Positions 1 through 7,379 are shown, numbered from the stretch's first letter. The stretch: DNA of 52,040 bases from Pseudomonas indica NBRC 103045 (GCF_002091635.1 NZ_BDAC01000031.1:1-52040); one strand, 5' to 3'. The notes: generated by a model from the sequence alone, not told the origin. Numbers and translations: made by a program.

Positions 1-774
1 CCCAGCTGGCTAACAGTTAACTTCCAAACAAAAGCCAAAGAGCTTATAACTTTAGAAATGTTGAAGAAGGCAAAGTCAGACATTAGCGATGACTATTGCC
101 TGACCATACTTCCATACCTCAATAAGTATGCAATATCCTATAAAATAGATACACCATTACTAATTGCACACTTTCTCTCTCAGGTTGGGCATGAGAGCGG
201 ATTTAAAGTGAAATCAGAAAACCTTAGTTATTCTGCCAAGAGGATGCGCGAGATATTCGGCTGCCGCAACAATAGCAAGGGATATAACTCAAGCACAGAT
301 GAATGTAAAGTACTCCCCAGACTTCGCCCCAAGCTCTGGTCAGAAGAAGATAAATACGAGAGAAACGCTGTAAAACTTGGAAATTATGTTTACGCCAATC
401 GCAACGGTAATGGCGATGAAGACAGTGGCGATGGGTATAAGTATAGAGGCCGGGGAATCATCCAGCTTACTGGTAAAAACAACTATGCCGCTTACACTCG
501 AATACATAATGAGAAGAACCCAGGAGACAATCAGGATTTTGTAAATAATCCGGATTTAGTCGTGAGCAATCTTGAGTACGGCATAGAATCCGCATTTGTT
601 TGGTGGGAGATGAACAACGTAAATAGCAAAATCTTAGCATCGTACAATACCAGAACAGAAAGCAATCTCTCTGAGCATGTCGCAGATGTCTCTATAATAG
701 TTAATGGCGGAACAATTGGCCTGCAAGAAAGAATAGAAATATTTAAATCTCTTCGGGAACTTATTAAGGGATAA
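1..774 (+). CDS. GH19-type peptidoglycan hydrolase (chitinase/endolysin fold), 5' end outside window
   Basis: Lysozyme-like glycoside hydrolase of the GH19 chitinase/endolysin type, expected to cleave glycan strands. Visible motifs are a HES triad in SQVGHESGF (the Glu is the probable catalytic acid), an N-G-N-G-D-E-D stretch followed by YRGRGIIQLTGKNNY, and FVWWEMNN near the C-terminus, all typical of the family. The first ATG in the window is at 58, but the frame is open back to base 1 and the residues before that Met (ELITLEMLKK) look like the normal first helix of the domain, so the gene very probably begins upstream and could be fused to a larger protein. The following gene starts 3 nt after the stop and encodes an exported protein, a common layout for a periplasm-acting effector and its immunity protein. 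Base composition is AT-rich compared with the core genes. Type VI delivery is inference. Confidence 0.75.
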   Translation, partial: PSWLTVNFQTKAKELITLEMLKKAKSDISDDYCLTILPYLNKYAISYKIDTPLLIAHFLSQVGHESGFKVKSENLSYSAKRMREIFGCRNNSKGYNSSTDECKVLPRLRPKLWSEEDKYERNAVKLGNYVYANRNGNGDEDSGDGYKYRGRGIIQLTGKNNYAAYTRIHNEKNPGDNQDFVNNPDLVVSNLEYGIESAFVWWEMNNVNSKILASYNTRTESNLSEHVADVSIIVNGGTIGLQERIEIFKSLRELIKG

Positions 775-777
775 AAA

Positions 778-1662
778 ATGAAAATATTAATATCACTTTT
801 CCTCTATATCGCTATAATTAATATTTCAACAGCTGGAGAACTAACAAAGAAGCTATCTCCAAGCATCTTTGGAAGCGAAGAAATAGTCTTCTCATATAGA
901 CCTGTCGATGGTGATGAAAGGTCTTTAACTGCTGCTTTATTTCTGAAAAATGGGCAGCGAATGAATCTTCCCGTGCAATGCGATCCAGAAGGTGGGGAGC
1001 CGTCACTTAGCGACTCTTATTCGGTGAAGTTATCCGATGGATCAGAAGCACTGATCATCACATGCTCTTATCATTTAGACCACAGCGGCTTAGGCATAAA
1101 AGGTGTTCAATATACCAGTTTTGTTTTAGCAGAAACATCCAGCTCTCTTGAAAGAAAAGAAAGCCTTGAAGGCCTTATATCCGGCTACGAGGGGACTACA
1201 GAAGAGGGAGCAAAAGATTACTTCTTTTACAACACAAAAGAACTAGCCACACAGAAGCTAAAAGACGGGGAGGTTGATTCGCCAGCGCTTATTCATCGAG
1301 TACTGCTCAGTAGATTAGCCGATCATGATTATGAAGCAATAACATCTTACGTATCAGACGAAGATATTCGAACGACAATTACAAGAACTCCCATTTCTAA
1401 AGCTGATGTTACCTCATATAACGACATAGGATTCGCACTAGCTGAAGTAGGCAAATTTGATCTAGCCCTTCACGTGCTTCGAAATGTAGAAAATATTGCT
1501 CCTGATCGCACTGTGCTCATGTTAAATCTGGCCGATACTCTTTGGGCAAAAGAACAACAGAAAGAGGCCAAGCCCTATTACAAAAAATATTACATAAAAA
1601 TGAAAAGCGCTGGAAAAGAAAAATCAATACCAACTAGAGTAATGGAACGCTTGAAGCAGTAA
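778..1662 (+). CDS. Exported TPR-containing protein, candidate immunity protein of the GH19 hydrolase
   Basis: 294-residue protein with a signal peptide (MKILISLFLYIAIINISTAGE, hydrophobic core residues 3-15, cleavage likely after STA-G). The middle part is not recognised. Residues about 205-275 form helical repeats of TPR type (SYNDIGFALAEVGKFDLAL, then LNLADTLWAKEQQKEAKPYYKKYY). AAGGGA lies 7 nt before the ATG, and only 3 nt separate it from the upstream hydrolase stop, so the two are almost certainly co-transcribed. A periplasmic partner directly behind a wall hydrolase suggests an immunity protein; that is inference from position and export signal, not from a recognised immunity family. 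AT-rich like its neighbour. Confidence 0.7.
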   Translation: MKILISLFLYIAIINISTAGELTKKLSPSIFGSEEIVFSYRPVDGDERSLTAALFLKNGQRMNLPVQCDPEGGEPSLSDSYSVKLSDGSEALIITCSYHLDHSGLGIKGVQYTSFVLAETSSSLERKESLEGLISGYEGTTEEGAKDYFFYNTKELATQKLKDGEVDSPALIHRVLLSRLADHDYEAITSYVSDEDIRTTITRTPISKADVTSYNDIGFALAEVGKFDLALHVLRNVENIAPDRTVLMLNLADTLWAKEQQKEAKPYYKKYYIKMKSAGKEKSIPTRVMERLKQ

Positions 1663-1782
1663 AATGAAAAAGCACCCCAGGCCCAGAAAATTGAAAACCC
1701 ACAACAAACTACTTTCGCTCCTTTAATTACACTCAACCCCGTTTCTTATACTTCAATCCAAACAATCAATCGACCAAACTTA

Positions 1783-2322
1783 ATGAAACCAGTCTACCTA
1801 ATCTTTACCAAGCCCATTAAATTCATTATTCTATTGTGGTGTAGTACTTCTATTATTTGCTTCGCTTTCGAAAATCAACCTGGAACCCACTGCTTGAAAG
1901 GAGAAGTCATTTATTTTTCCTGCAAAGCGGGAAAAGAAAAAATCCTCAGCCTCTGTGGGACAGAGACTGGTGACGGCAACTCATCGCTCAAATATATATT
2001 CGGCGCACTAGAAAAACCTGAATTAACCTATTCTGCCTTAGCAGACGAAAACTATGGCAGCTTTAAATTCAACCACTACCTCCGATACGGAACCGATTAT
2101 TTCAGGGTTAGCTTTATCAGAAATGACTACAGATATGAAATCTACAGAGACTATGACAGCGAAGAGACCTCCAAAGAAGTTGCAGGAATTATGGTAGAGA
2201 GCCTGGCAACCGGAGCAGTAAAAGCAAACATCGCATGCCTTCGGAATATCAAAGCCAATTTCCACCCTCTTTCTTCGACGCTGCCATGTAATGAAGAAAG
2301 TGCGTTAGGGTGCACTAGGTGA
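1783..2322 (+). CDS. Exported hypothetical protein
   Basis: 179 residues with an N-terminal hydrophobic segment (residues about 10-28, FIILLWCSTSIICFAFE) consistent with a signal peptide. The mature part contains several cysteines (HCLKGEVIYFSCKAG, SLCGTETGD, ACLRNI, LPCNEE, LGCTR), fitting a disulphide-bonded periplasmic protein. No family is recognised. No strong Shine-Dalgarno is visible before the ATG, and an alternative downstream start is possible. It lies in the same AT-rich block as the GH19 hydrolase, 120 nt after the TPR gene, and may be a second immunity-type protein; that is a guess from context. Confidence 0.55.
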   Translation: MKPVYLIFTKPIKFIILLWCSTSIICFAFENQPGTHCLKGEVIYFSCKAGKEKILSLCGTETGDGNSSLKYIFGALEKPELTYSALADENYGSFKFNHYLRYGTDYFRVSFIRNDYRYEIYRDYDSEETSKEVAGIMVESLATGAVKANIACLRNIKANFHPLSSTLPCNEESALGCTR

Positions 2323-2393
2323 CTGGAGCGACATAAAGCTCATTGCAGACACTATTGAACCATTCCGCCCATGCGAATAATCAAAACCGAATC

Positions 2394-2784
2394 ATGAAAT
2401 TCACTATAATGGTACAGCTGACGGCTCTTTTCTTATCGATGCCTTTCGCTCAAGCCACCGAATACTCCTGTGAAACAGCAGGTATTCGATTGCTCCGTCC
2501 GTGCAAAAGCTGAAACAGATCGTGCGCTCAACGAGACTTACCAGGCACTGATTCAGCGCATACGGACGCATTATTCAGGAGATCGGGCGCTGGCTGATCA
2601 GTATCTCCTGCATCTCAGGGCCTCGCAGCGCGCCTGGGTTGCCTTGCGGGATACGAACTATGCGCTGGAAGCCTTCGAGATCGAGAACGGTAGCCAGGCT
2701 CACGAAACGACAGTGGATGGCTGCGTCATCCATATGAGCCACAACCGAACCCGCTATCTGGAGCAGCTTTCGCCTGCTTGGTGA
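2394..2784 (+). pseudogene. LprI/DUF1311-like lysozyme inhibitor, signal peptide and domain in different frames
   Basis: The C-terminal domain (readable from GTG 2470 to the stop at 2784, 104 aa) has the DUF1311/LprI pattern: DCSVRAKAETDRALNETYQ, then LRASQRAWVALRDTNYA, a late Cys and R-x-x-x-L. Such proteins are periplasmic and some inhibit lysozyme. Its export signal is present but in another frame: ATG 2394 reads MKFTIMVQLTALFLSMPFAQATEYSC and then runs to a stop after 18 more residues. Loss of one TG dinucleotide in tcctgtgaaa (about 2467-2473) from an ancestral tcctgtgtgaaa would explain the shift and would restore YSC-VKQQVFDC. As it stands the domain would be made without a signal peptide, so the gene is probably inactive. 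Confidence 0.6.
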
Positions 2785-2925
2785 CTCCCCCGCTTCGACA
2801 ACCACACAGTTTCCCCCTGCTTCGTGAACCGCTCGGCCGTTGCCGGCTGTTCTTCCTGCTCCGGCTTGCCTGTCCTTTGGTTCGAGTCCTATAGTGCCCG
2901 CCGTCGCGGCGATATCCGCGGCCGG

Positions 2926-3130
2926 GTTTGGCGACCTGTAATCACATAGACGTTCAGCGCTCGATATCCATTGCGGTCCTTGTACCTGCAATGCGTGTTA
3001 TGGCGGCTGTGCGTGGGAGACCCTCGGGTCTGCCGGGTCCTATGTGTCCGGTTCGCCAACCTGCGCACAGCCGTCACCCATCGTTTGGCGACGATTCGTG
3101 GCGGCTCCACATTCACATAGGAGCACTACC
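2926..3130 (+). promoter_or_regulatory. Structured leader element upstream of the DUF3077 gene
   Basis: The 431-bp stretch between the LprI-like gene and the DUF3077 gene holds a clear RNA-type fold. A 12-bp stem pairs ggcggctgtgcg (3002-3013) with cgcacagccgtc (3064-3075), with one G-U pair. Inside it sits a perfect 6-bp hairpin, agaccc-tc-gggtct (3018-3031). The element is framed by a direct repeat gtttggcgac at 2926-2935 and 3083-3092. An AGGAG precedes the small ORF at 3131. I recall similar elements in front of small DUF3077 and DUF6124 genes in many Pseudomonas genomes; that is memory, not a search. The stretch 2785-2925 shows nothing I can name. Confidence 0.5.
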
Positions 3131-3223
3131 ATGACGTTTCCCTGTATTCCTGTTCGGGCTGGCTGCCACCGCCTCGCCTTGTTCTGCTGCCTTCAGCTCA
3201 AGCTGGAGGTGCGCCATGTCTAA
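3131..3223 (+). CDS. Short leader ORF (30 aa) overlapping the DUF3077 start
   Basis: ATG 3131 follows an AGGAG with good spacing and reads 30 codons (MTFPCIPVRAGCHRLALFCC and onwards) to TAA at 3221-3223. It overlaps the ATG of the DUF3077 gene (3216) by 8 nt, so translation of the two is likely coupled; the DUF3077 Shine-Dalgarno (ggaggt) lies inside this ORF. The peptide has no recognised family. It may be a translated leader rather than a functional protein. Confidence 0.4.
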   Translation: MTFPCIPVRAGCHRLALFCCLQLKLEVRHV

Positions 3224-3470
3224 GACACATTCCACCGCGTTCCACCCCTGCGAGGATGGTCGGCATCATCTGTTCGCGGTTCGGCCGGGGGTGCCCGTGC
3301 GGGCGGCGTTGGAGGTTGCCTGTCATCTGCTGGATGCCGCCGAGGTGCTGGCGGCTCGGGCGGGGCATGAGGCGGACGAGTCCTTGAGCGACGGTTGCGG
3401 CTATCTGATCGGGATGGCCAGGGCGGCGGTGCTGGGTTGTCTGGAGGGGTTGGAGCGCGACGCCGGGTAG
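3216..3470 (+). CDS. DUF3077 family protein
   Basis: 84-residue protein matching the small Pseudomonas DUF3077 family: an F-A-V-R-P-G-V-P segment (residues 20-27), then A-L-x-x-A-C-H-L-L-D-A-A helix and a C-terminal Y-L-I-G-M-A-R-A-A helix. Function is unknown; family members are small and probably cytoplasmic. The start is set by ggaggt 8 nt before the ATG and by overlap with the short leader ORF. From codon 8 (3237) to past the stop the sequence is duplicated at 5716, beyond the AbiE-like pair. A GC-rich hairpin (gccggcgc-gag-gcgccggc, about 3483-3501) follows the stop. Confidence 0.75.
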   Translation: MSKTHSTAFHPCEDGRHHLFAVRPGVPVRAALEVACHLLDAAEVLAARAGHEADESLSDGCGYLIGMARAAVLGCLEGLERDAG

Positions 3471-3515
3471 AGCCTTCCACGCCGGCGCGAGGCGCCGGCT
3501 TCTGGGAACCGCCAA
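3237..3515 (+). repeat. Left copy of DUF3077 3'-part direct repeat
   Basis: Bases 3237-3470 match 5716-5949 without gaps and with about four substitutions, and weaker similarity continues through the following GC-rich hairpin to about 3515 (right copy to about 5994). The two copies are in the same orientation and enclose the AbiEi/AbiEii-like genes. Confidence 0.8.
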
Positions 3516-3652
3516 AAACCGGCCATTCCTGCTATCACGACAAGCCACGCGAACGCTGGCTCAAGCTCAATGGATGGCGCCCGCACATCCAGCGCAAAGG
3601 GAAAGCTGGCAAGCCCATCGGGGAACAGGCCATCATTAAGCTATTCAGCTGT

Positions 3653-3744
3653 TTTCACTAATTTGCCAATTTTCAACGATTGTTGAAAACACTTGATTCA
3701 GTGAAATTACTTGACTGATTTTCACTAAAATGCCTATTTTCAAC
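3653..3744 (+). promoter_or_regulatory. Operator-like inverted repeats before the AbiEi-like gene
   Basis: This short AT-rich region holds a perfect 8-bp inverted repeat ttttcaac-gatt-gttgaaaa (3670-3689), a second inverted pair agtgaaa (3700-3706) / tttcact (3720-3726), another tttcact at 3653-3659, a further ttttcaac directly before the ATG (3737-3744), and agtgaaa again just inside the gene (3767). Clustered half-sites of two types in front of a gene for a winged-helix protein suggest autoregulation, as is known for AbiEi antitoxins. The region 3516-3650 before it holds no gene I can support. Confidence 0.6.
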
Positions 3745-3746
3745 AA

Positions 3747-4820
3747 ATGATGAAATCAGCAGATTCAGTGAAAATTGAACAACAGTCCGCCGATGCTCTA
3801 CGTAGCATTCTGGCCGAGGTTCCGGCTGTTGGCCGGTTAGAAGTCAAGCCAGCCAAGCGAAACGACCCAATCGATCTAATCGCCCAGGTCGAGGTGTTCG
3901 GCAAACGGCACACGCTGGTAGCTGAAGTGAAATCAAGTGGGCAGCCGCGTCACGTTCGGACTGCGTTACTACAGCTACAGGACTACGTGAGACGCCAACC
4001 TGAGACCGTAACACCCGTCTTCATCGCTCCATACCTATCAGCTGAAGCTCAAGACTTGTGCCGGGAATACAACGTCGCCTACCTCGACTTGGAGGGCAAC
4101 GCCCGGTTGGCCTTTGGCACGTTCTTCATCTCCCGTCAGGTTGCCAGCAAGCCAGTAGTCGAGCGGCGTGAACTGCGCTCCTTGTTCAAGCCAAAATCGG
4201 CTCAGGTTCTGCGGCAGATGCTGCGCGTCCCTGGGCACCCATGGCGTGTTGCTGAGCTAGCAGAAGCAGCCGGCGTCAGTCTCGGCTTAGTGAGCAATAT
4301 TCGCACTGGGTTACTGAATCGAGAGTGGGCCGAACGCTCAGAGGAAGGGGTGTGTCTGTCTGATCCTGATTCCTTACTCGATGCCTGGCGCGAGGAGTAC
4401 GAACCGCCTCCCCACAAACGGATAGGCTTCTATACGACGCTACATGGCGCCTTATTTGACCAAGCTATCCGCACGCTCCACCCACTGCCGGACGGAAAGG
4501 TCCTGGCAGCAATGGCTTCGTTTTCTGCGGCACAGTGGCTCGCGCCGTATGGACGTACTGGCACCCACTACTTCTATGCCGATCAGCAGGGGTTAGAAAA
4601 ACTGCGCTCGACTCTAAAACTCTCCCCCAGCAACAAAGGGGAGAACCTAATCGTGAACGTGCTCGATGACCCAGGTTTATTGCTCGACACTGTGGAGCCG
4701 GTACCGGGAATATTCTGCACCAGCCCTGTTCAGACCTACCTTGATCTCTTCAAAGCCGGAGAGCGAGGGCGAGAGGCGGCTGATTATCTTCGACGAAAGA
4801 AATTGAAATGGACGAAATGA
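3747..4820 (+). CDS. AbiEi-like winged-helix antitoxin/regulator
   Basis: 357-residue protein. The N-terminal part (residues about 15-130) has a nuclease-fold-like pattern with ...HTLVAEVKSSGQPRHVRTAL and VAYLDLEGNARLAF; a winged helix follows at about 150-205 (GHPWRVAELAEAAGVSLGLVSNI, LLNREWAERSEEG), and the C-terminal half is the alpha/beta domain seen in AbiEi-family type IV antitoxins, ending near DLFKAGERGREAADYL. AbiEi proteins bind their own promoter and oppose an AbiEii nucleotidyltransferase, in systems that act in phage defence. The neighbour downstream is such a nucleotidyltransferase, and the upstream palindromes fit autoregulation. GC is lower than the core genes. It could instead be a regulator that lost antitoxin function. 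Confidence 0.75.
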   Translation: MMKSADSVKIEQQSADALRSILAEVPAVGRLEVKPAKRNDPIDLIAQVEVFGKRHTLVAEVKSSGQPRHVRTALLQLQDYVRRQPETVTPVFIAPYLSAEAQDLCREYNVAYLDLEGNARLAFGTFFISRQVASKPVVERRELRSLFKPKSAQVLRQMLRVPGHPWRVAELAEAAGVSLGLVSNIRTGLLNREWAERSEEGVCLSDPDSLLDAWREEYEPPPHKRIGFYTTLHGALFDQAIRTLHPLPDGKVLAAMASFSAAQWLAPYGRTGTHYFYADQQGLEKLRSTLKLSPSNKGENLIVNVLDDPGLLLDTVEPVPGIFCTSPVQTYLDLFKAGERGREAADYLRRKKLKWTK

Positions 4821-5677
4821 CTCCGAACGAACCGCAGCGGGCTAGTGATTACGACGACCGCACCACGGCGGCGGTCAAAGCCGTTTTGATCGAGATCGGG
4901 CAGATCCTCGGCAGCTTCAAAGGGAAATTCGCCGTTGTCGGAGGTGCCGTACCTTGGCTGCTGTTGAATGACAACGAAGATATGCAACACGTGGGAACGC
5001 TGGATCTAGATCTCGGCCTGGACGCTGAGGCACTCGGGGATGGTGAGTACGCCAATCTGGTCGAAGAGTTACTAGGTCACGGCTATGCGCAAAGCCAGCA
5101 ACTCAGGCGTTTCCAGCTAGTCCGGCAGATCAATGCAGGCGACGGCGGGCCTCCCATTGATGTCATCATCGACTTCCTACGACCTCGGGATGCAGAGATC
5201 GTAAAGAACGTTCCGCCACTTATCAGCGACTTCGCAGTGCAAGGTGCTGATGGTGCCGATTTGGCACTTCGCTTCTACCAAATGGTGGCCATCTCCGGAA
5301 ACATGCCGAACGGTGGCACCAATCGTGTTGAGGTGGCGGTTTGCTCAATTCCCGCATTGCTCGCAATGAAAGGCCATGCAATCGAAGGACGCTACAAGCA
5401 AAAGGACGCCTATGACATCTACTACTGCATTCGGAACTACCCGGGTGGACCAGACGCCTTGGCAGAAGAGTGCCGGCCAGTGCTGGAAATTGCCAGCGGC
5501 CAAGCTGGTTACATGTTCATCGCCCAAAAATTCGATTCTGTAGATGGTTTTGGCCCCACTTGCGTACGTGGATTCGTCGAAGAGACACAGATCTTGGGGG
5601 ATCGTACTCCTGAGCAGTGGCAGGTAGATGCGTTCGGACAAGTCGATGCGTGGCTACGTGCCCTAGGTCTTCGATAA
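4817..5677 (+). CDS. AbiEii-like nucleotidyltransferase toxin
   Basis: About 286 residues of the DNA-polymerase-beta-type nucleotidyltransferase superfamily. The signature is visible near the N-terminus: GGAVPWLLLN (G-G-A), then TLDLDLGLD, giving the two acidic metal ligands; later KDAYDIYYCIRNYPGG matches the K-x-x-D-x-x-D-[IL]-Y motif of AbiEii/AbiGii toxins. Known relatives transfer nucleotides and stop growth, often as part of phage defence. The start at 4817 gives an ATGA overlap with the upstream stop, which is the more likely start; an in-frame ATG at 4808 is also possible. The pair lies between the two DUF3077 repeat copies, so it was probably acquired as a unit. Confidence 0.75.
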   Translation: MTPNEPQRASDYDDRTTAAVKAVLIEIGQILGSFKGKFAVVGGAVPWLLLNDNEDMQHVGTLDLDLGLDAEALGDGEYANLVEELLGHGYAQSQQLRRFQLVRQINAGDGGPPIDVIIDFLRPRDAEIVKNVPPLISDFAVQGADGADLALRFYQMVAISGNMPNGGTNRVEVAVCSIPALLAMKGHAIEGRYKQKDAYDIYYCIRNYPGGPDALAEECRPVLEIASGQAGYMFIAQKFDSVDGFGPTCVRGFVEETQILGDRTPEQWQVDAFGQVDAWLRALGLR

Positions 5678-5715
5678 CTAACAATGCCCAATATGTAAAC
5701 TCTCTGGAGCGGGTT

Positions 5716-5994
5716 GCGTTCCACCCCTGCGAGGATGGTCGGCATCATCTGTTCGCGGTTCGGCCGGGGGTGCCTGTGCGGGCGGCGTTGGAGAGTGCCT
5801 GTCATCTGCTGGATGCCGCCGAGGTGCTGGCAGCTCGGGCGGGGCATGAGGCGGACGAGTCCTTGAGCGACGGTTGCGGCTATCTGATCGGGATGGCCAG
5901 GGCGGCGGTGCTGGGTTGTCTGGAGGGGTTGGAGCGCGACGCCGGGTAGAACCTTCCGAGCCGGCGCGCGGCGCCGGCTTCAGGGCTTCGTCGG
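5716..5994 (+). pseudogene. Truncated DUF3077 duplicate (right repeat copy)
   Basis: Bases 5716-5949 repeat codons 8-84 and the stop of the DUF3077 gene at 3216 with about four base changes. The first seven codons, the leader ORF and the ribosome binding site are missing: upstream in frame the sequence reads ...NAQYVNSLERV without a plausible start until an ATG at 5617 deep inside the nucleotidyltransferase gene. A GC-rich hairpin agccggcgc-gcg-gcgccggct follows (5959-5979) and separates it from the convergent UDG-like gene. This copy probably marks the original chromosomal junction, with the inserted DNA to its left. Confidence 0.7.
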
Positions 5995-6660
5995 CAGCAG
6001 GGTTTTCAATCGCTGCTCCAGCAATCCCGGAAAACGCTTGAACCAGGTCTGGTTGAGCGGCGAGGGGTGGGGCAGCGGGTGGAGGGTGAAGGTGCGTGCG
6101 GCGCCGTCGTCCGCCTGGAGTTCGACGTCGAGGTGTGTCTCGAAGCGGTCTTCACGCTCCCAGAAGGCTTCCAGGCGCTGGCGTTGTTCCCTGGGCTGGT
6201 CGATGCCGAACCAGAGGAAGGCTTCGCGGCCGAGGGTGATGAGGTGGCGGCCGTGCCAGCTTTCGATCAGCAGGCGGCGCATCAGTGGGTGGAAGCGCTT
6301 CTTGACCTTCATGGACCAGGCTTTGTTGCCCACCGGTTTGTAGGGGACGGTGTTGATCCAGAAGAAGTCCCGGCCGAGCTGGCGGGAGGCATCGAAGTCG
6401 GGCATGTCCTGACCATGCAGGTGGAGGTAGAGGACCTTGCGGACGATCTGACCGCCGCTGCCGATGAAGGGTTCGCCATAACGGACCTCATCGCGGCCGG
6501 GGTCACGGCCGAAGAAGCCGAGGGGTGCGTCGGGGTCGCCGAGGCCGATGATGGGCTCGAGCGGGTCCTTGTCGAAGCGGGCGTAGGTGGCTTGGTCGAT
6601 GCCTTCGGTTTCCGCAGCCAGGGCGCGGAAGGCTTGGCGCTGGTGTGAGTCGAGGGGCAT
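5980..6660 (-). CDS. Uracil-DNA glycosylase family protein
   Basis: 226-residue protein of the UDG superfamily. Motif 1 region reads GFFGRDPGRDEVRYGEPFIG (residues 48-67), comparable to the G-E-x-P-G-x-x-E...G-x-P-F-V-G pattern of family 4/5 enzymes but with D for the usual E; the second motif near the C-terminus is HPLPHPSPLNQTW (H-P-S-P-L). Enzymes of this fold remove uracil or related bases from DNA. GGAGG lies 7 nt before the ATG. No Fe-S cysteines of family 4 are evident, so substrate class is uncertain. It converges with the truncated DUF3077 copy; its stop codon touches their shared hairpin. Confidence 0.7.
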   Translation of the reverse strand: MPLDSHQRQAFRALAAETEGIDQATYARFDKDPLEPIIGLGDPDAPLGFFGRDPGRDEVRYGEPFIGSGGQIVRKVLYLHLHGQDMPDFDASRQLGRDFFWINTVPYKPVGNKAWSMKVKKRFHPLMRRLLIESWHGRHLITLGREAFLWFGIDQPREQRQRLEAFWEREDRFETHLDVELQADDGAARTFTLHPLPHPSPLNQTWFKRFPGLLEQRLKTLLPTKP

Positions 6661-6723
6661 GGGTGCCTCCGTGGTTGGTCTGGGCTGTGTCGCCAGCCGT
6701 TCTTACCCTCTCCCCCGCCCTCG

Positions 6724-6757
6724 CGCCCTACCTCCTGCATCCCTGCAGTCGTCTCCC
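6724..6757 (-). repeat. Intergenic repeat unit also found inside vgrG
   Basis: Read on the minus strand, this unit contains ggagacgactgca, one variable base, ggatgcaggaggtag and a final N-gcg. The same 34-base core, with two substitutions, occurs at 31936-31969 within vgrG. The flanks here carry inverted ccctctccc/gggagaggg runs (6707-6715 and 6764-6772), giving a palindromic intergenic repeat between the UDG-like and DUF3299 genes. Confidence 0.6.
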
Positions 6758-6796
6758 ATAAATGGGAGAGGGCGCTAAAAGCAGTCCGAGCGGGAA

Positions 6797-7330
6797 TTAC
6801 AGCTCGTCTTCCTCCACCACCTTCACCGCGCTGGCGTCCAGGGCATAGGCGGCGTCGGCCAGGTCGTTGCTGATGGTTTCGACCTTGAGGGTGCCGTCTA
6901 CCCAGAGCGGGGTGTAGATGTCGTCGAGGGGGATGCCCTTGGGGTAGCGCACCAGGACGATCTGGTTCGGCGGCGGCGGCGGTACGTGAATGCAGGCGCC
7001 GGGGTATGGCACCAGGAAGAATTCGGTGCCGCGGCCCTTGGCGTCGGTTTCCAGCGGGACCGGGTAGCCGCCGAGGCGGATCTGTTTGCCGTTCAGGGCC
7101 GGGACCGTCTTGGCCGAGTACATCACCGCCGGCAGGTCCTTGTCCTGTTGCTTGAGCCCGCCCTTGTCGCTGAAGCCCTGGCCTTCCGGGGTGTCGTGGC
7201 TGATTTCGGGCATTTCTTCGAGGGCCTTGCGGTCCTCGGGGGGCATGAGTTCGAGCCAGTCGAGCTCGGGTGGCGCGGCATGGACGAGGGTGGCGGTGAA
7301 CAGCAGGGGTAACAGCAGTAGTCGGCGCAT
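6797..7330 (-). CDS. DUF3299 domain exported protein
   Basis: 177 residues with a signal peptide (MRRLLLLPLLFTATLVHA-APPELDW). The mature part has the DUF3299 pattern: WLELMPPEDRKAL, VPALNGKQIRLGGYPVPLE, TEFFLVPYPGACIHVPPPPP and PLWVDGTLKVE. The family is periplasmic and of unclear function; it is often found with envelope or lipoprotein-type transport genes. A longer frame exists up to 7429, but the ATG at 7330 is chosen because it alone gives a proper signal peptide. The C-terminus is acidic (VVEEDEL). Confidence 0.8.
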   Translation of the reverse strand: MRRLLLLPLLFTATLVHAAPPELDWLELMPPEDRKALEEMPEISHDTPEGQGFSDKGGLKQQDKDLPAVMYSAKTVPALNGKQIRLGGYPVPLETDAKGRGTEFFLVPYPGACIHVPPPPPNQIVLVRYPKGIPLDDIYTPLWVDGTLKVETISNDLADAAYALDASAVKVVEEDEL

Positions 7331-7379
7331 GGAGACTTCGCGGGGGAGAAAGGGTCGCCGCGGCGACCCCTTCACGGGG

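Noticed and set aside
2874-2912. tRNA-like T-arm (ggttcgagtcc) in the gap before the structured element
   Set aside because: The T-stem has mismatches, there is no CCA-type end, and no matching D or anticodon arm is present upstream; chance or a decayed fragment at most.
3395-3661. 88-codon frame ending in a basic stretch (HDKPRERWLKLNGW and on)
   Set aside because: It starts inside DUF3077 in another frame, has no ribosome binding site, and matches no family I know.
5617-5949. 110-codon frame covering the second DUF3077 copy
   Set aside because: Its start lies inside the nucleotidyltransferase gene in another frame; the natural start codons and binding site of DUF3077 are missing, so it is treated as a truncated duplicate.
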